This document shows positions 14,354 to 15,308 of a DNA stretch of 15,308 nt, one piece after another (within the stretch, counting starts at the first letter, position 1; the number at the start of each line of letters is the position of its first letter). The notes beneath the pieces were generated by a model. The model did not search any database. It was not told the DNA's origin and saw nothing but the letters and a program-made list of their open reading frames with translations. The stretch spans positions 1-15,308 of the forward strand of contig JAJRRJ010000211.1 of assembly GCA_024279575.1 (NCBI GenBank), written 5' to 3'. Made by a program: the position numbers and the translations under genes. Source of the DNA: Alphaproteobacteria bacterium. Lineage in GTDB: Bacteria; Pseudomonadota; Alphaproteobacteria; Rhizobiales; Devosiaceae.

Positions 14354-15204
14354 GTGCCCCGCGCCTGCTGCAATGTTACAAGAACGATGAACCCAGATTT
14401 TTTTTCTGAAACCGGAAACGCAACATCACCTTTCATCTTTCCAACAAGTTTTTTCACCAGATACAATCCGATACCGGACCCCCCTGCTGAACCTGAAGGG
14501 AAAAACATCCGGGTCAACTGATCGCGTTGCCCCCCAAACCCAACTCCATCATCAATAAACTGAATGGTGACCCGCCCCTTTGAAGTGGATGCAGCTTTAA
14601 TATCAATACGCCGGGCATTGCCGTGTTTGAGCGCGTTGTTGATGATGTTGAGAAATATCAGTTCAAGGGCGCGCCGGTCCGCATAAACTTTCATATCGTG
14701 ATCAAGGGATATTTCAATTTCAGATTCCTGAAAACGAACTCGCTCAAGAATATCAGAAAGAAGCAGATCCTCCATATAAAGGGGTGCTGCATTGGATTTG
14801 GACAGTTCCAGAGAGTTTTCCAGTTTCATTTTGAGGCGTCTGCTGTCCTGATCCAGGCGCACAAGAATGGGGTTTTGTTCTCCCTGGAACTCATCGCGCA
14901 ACGCCCCGACCTGCATTTGCAAACTGGTCATTGAGTTTTTCAGGTCATGGCTGAATGCCATGTGAAAATCATTGAGTGTGCGATAGGAGTTACGCTCTTG
15001 ATAGATCAGGTAAAATATCGCCGCACCGCCCGCCAGCAATGCAAAAAGCAGAGAAAACCCTTCCCATTGCAACATGGTGCGCACGCTGGCCTCAGACGTC
15101 AGCTCAATCTGACCCCAGGCATGAATAAACCACCAACCCGCAAGGGAAACGGTAAAGGTTAACCAGACCATGGCGATGAGAACTTTAGTGCGAAAGTGCT
15201 TCAT
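14350..15204 (-). CDS. Small membrane sensor histidine kinase inside heme operon
   Basis: 284-residue inner-membrane histidine kinase. Two membrane spans lie at about 7-28 and 48-69, leaving only some 20 residues outside, so there is no periplasmic sensor domain. No HAMP or PAS domain is evident; the dimerisation helix begins almost at once, with phosphorylated His86 in the H-box AFSHDLKN. The ATPase domain has the N-box FLNIINNALKHG (184-195), G1 box DDGVGFG (218-224) and G2 box GSGIGLYLVKKL (242-253). All catalytic motifs are intact. The build resembles intramembrane-sensing kinases, which detect membrane or envelope changes or a partner membrane protein. It overlaps the upstream aminotransferase and the downstream regulator by ATGA, so it is produced with the heme enzymes. 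A link to heme, porphyrin or redox state is inferred from position only. Confidence 0.92.
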   Translation of the reverse strand: MKHFRTKVLIAMVWLTFTVSLAGWWFIHAWGQIELTSEASVRTMLQWEGFSLLFALLAGGAAIFYLIYQERNSYRTLNDFHMAFSHDLKNSMTSLQMQVGALRDEFQGEQNPILVRLDQDSRRLKMKLENSLELSKSNAAPLYMEDLLLSDILERVRFQESEIEISLDHDMKVYADRRALELIFLNIINNALKHGNARRIDIKAASTSKGRVTIQFIDDGVGFGGQRDQLTRMFFPSGSAGGSGIGLYLVKKLVGKMKGDVAFPVSEKKSGFIVLVTLQQARGT

Positions 15205-15308
15205 TGGCTAAATTTTTCAAAGGCGCGCCTGAATTTCTCCAGCGCCTGTTCAAGAACCAAATCCGTATGGGCATGGGAGAGAAACATAACTTCATACCCG
15301 CTTGGTGC
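15201..15308 (-). CDS. hemL: Class III aminotransferase C-terminus, probably glutamate-1-semialdehyde 2,1-aminomutase; N-terminus outside window
   Basis: Only the last 35 residues are present, ending at a TGA whose bases overlap the kinase start (ATGA). The segment APSGYEVMFLSHAHTDLVLE followed by a lysine- and alanine-rich helix fits the end of glutamate-1-semialdehyde aminomutase, where a P-S-x-x-E block, F-x-S and A-H-T precede the terminal helix. That enzyme makes 5-aminolevulinate in the C5 route, which fits the heme genes downstream. The pyridoxal lysine and other diagnostic parts lie beyond the right edge, so another class III aminotransferase is possible. It heads the visible operon; the promoter is outside the window. 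Confidence 0.6.
   Translation of the reverse strand, partial: APSGYEVMFLSHAHTDLVLEQALEKFRRAFEKFSQ

Overview
The window looks like chromosome from a moderate-GC alphaproteobacterium. The case rests on family knowledge, not on a search. Its left 8.8 kb is a rhamnose locus with the gene order known from Rhizobium (rhaD divergent from rhaRSTPQUK), and its ferrochelatase has the alphaproteobacterial type of N-terminal half. No rRNA, tRNA, CRISPR array, insertion sequence or phage gene was seen.

Region 1 (1-8832) is an L-rhamnose uptake and catabolism divergon. On the minus strand is the N-terminal two thirds of a bifunctional rhamnulose-1-phosphate aldolase/dehydrogenase (rhaD), cut by the window edge. 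Reading away from it on the plus strand are a DeoR-type repressor (rhaR), a periplasmic sugar-binding protein (rhaS), a double ABC ATPase (rhaT), two permeases (rhaP, rhaQ), a rhamnose mutarotase (rhaU) and an FGGY sugar kinase (rhaK). A strong hairpin plus T-tract sits between rhaS and rhaT; from rhaT onward the genes overlap by about 4 bp and are probably translationally coupled. The divergent promoter region carries three 10-bp-phased direct repeats that are good operator candidates. rhaK is split by an apparent one-base loss in an A-tract, so the kinase is either broken or mis-sequenced.

Region 2 (8833-10112) has a gap able to fold into a three-way-junction RNA, then ferrochelatase (hemH, plus strand), which converges on the heme operon across an AT-rich, probably bidirectional terminator.

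Region 3 (10110-15308, minus strand) is a tightly packed operon. In transcription order it holds the end of a class III aminotransferase, probably glutamate-1-semialdehyde aminomutase (hemL), then a small membrane histidine kinase, an OmpR-type response regulator, hemE, hemN and a HemY-type protoporphyrinogen oxidase. Every visible junction overlaps by 4 or 8 bp. With hemH, this covers uroporphyrinogen III to heme, and perhaps the 5-aminolevulinate-forming step too. The most interesting points are the two-component system built into the heme operon, the possible C5-pathway gene in an alphaproteobacterial setting (suggesting transfer), and the pairing of an oxygen-independent HemN with a HemY-type oxidase.
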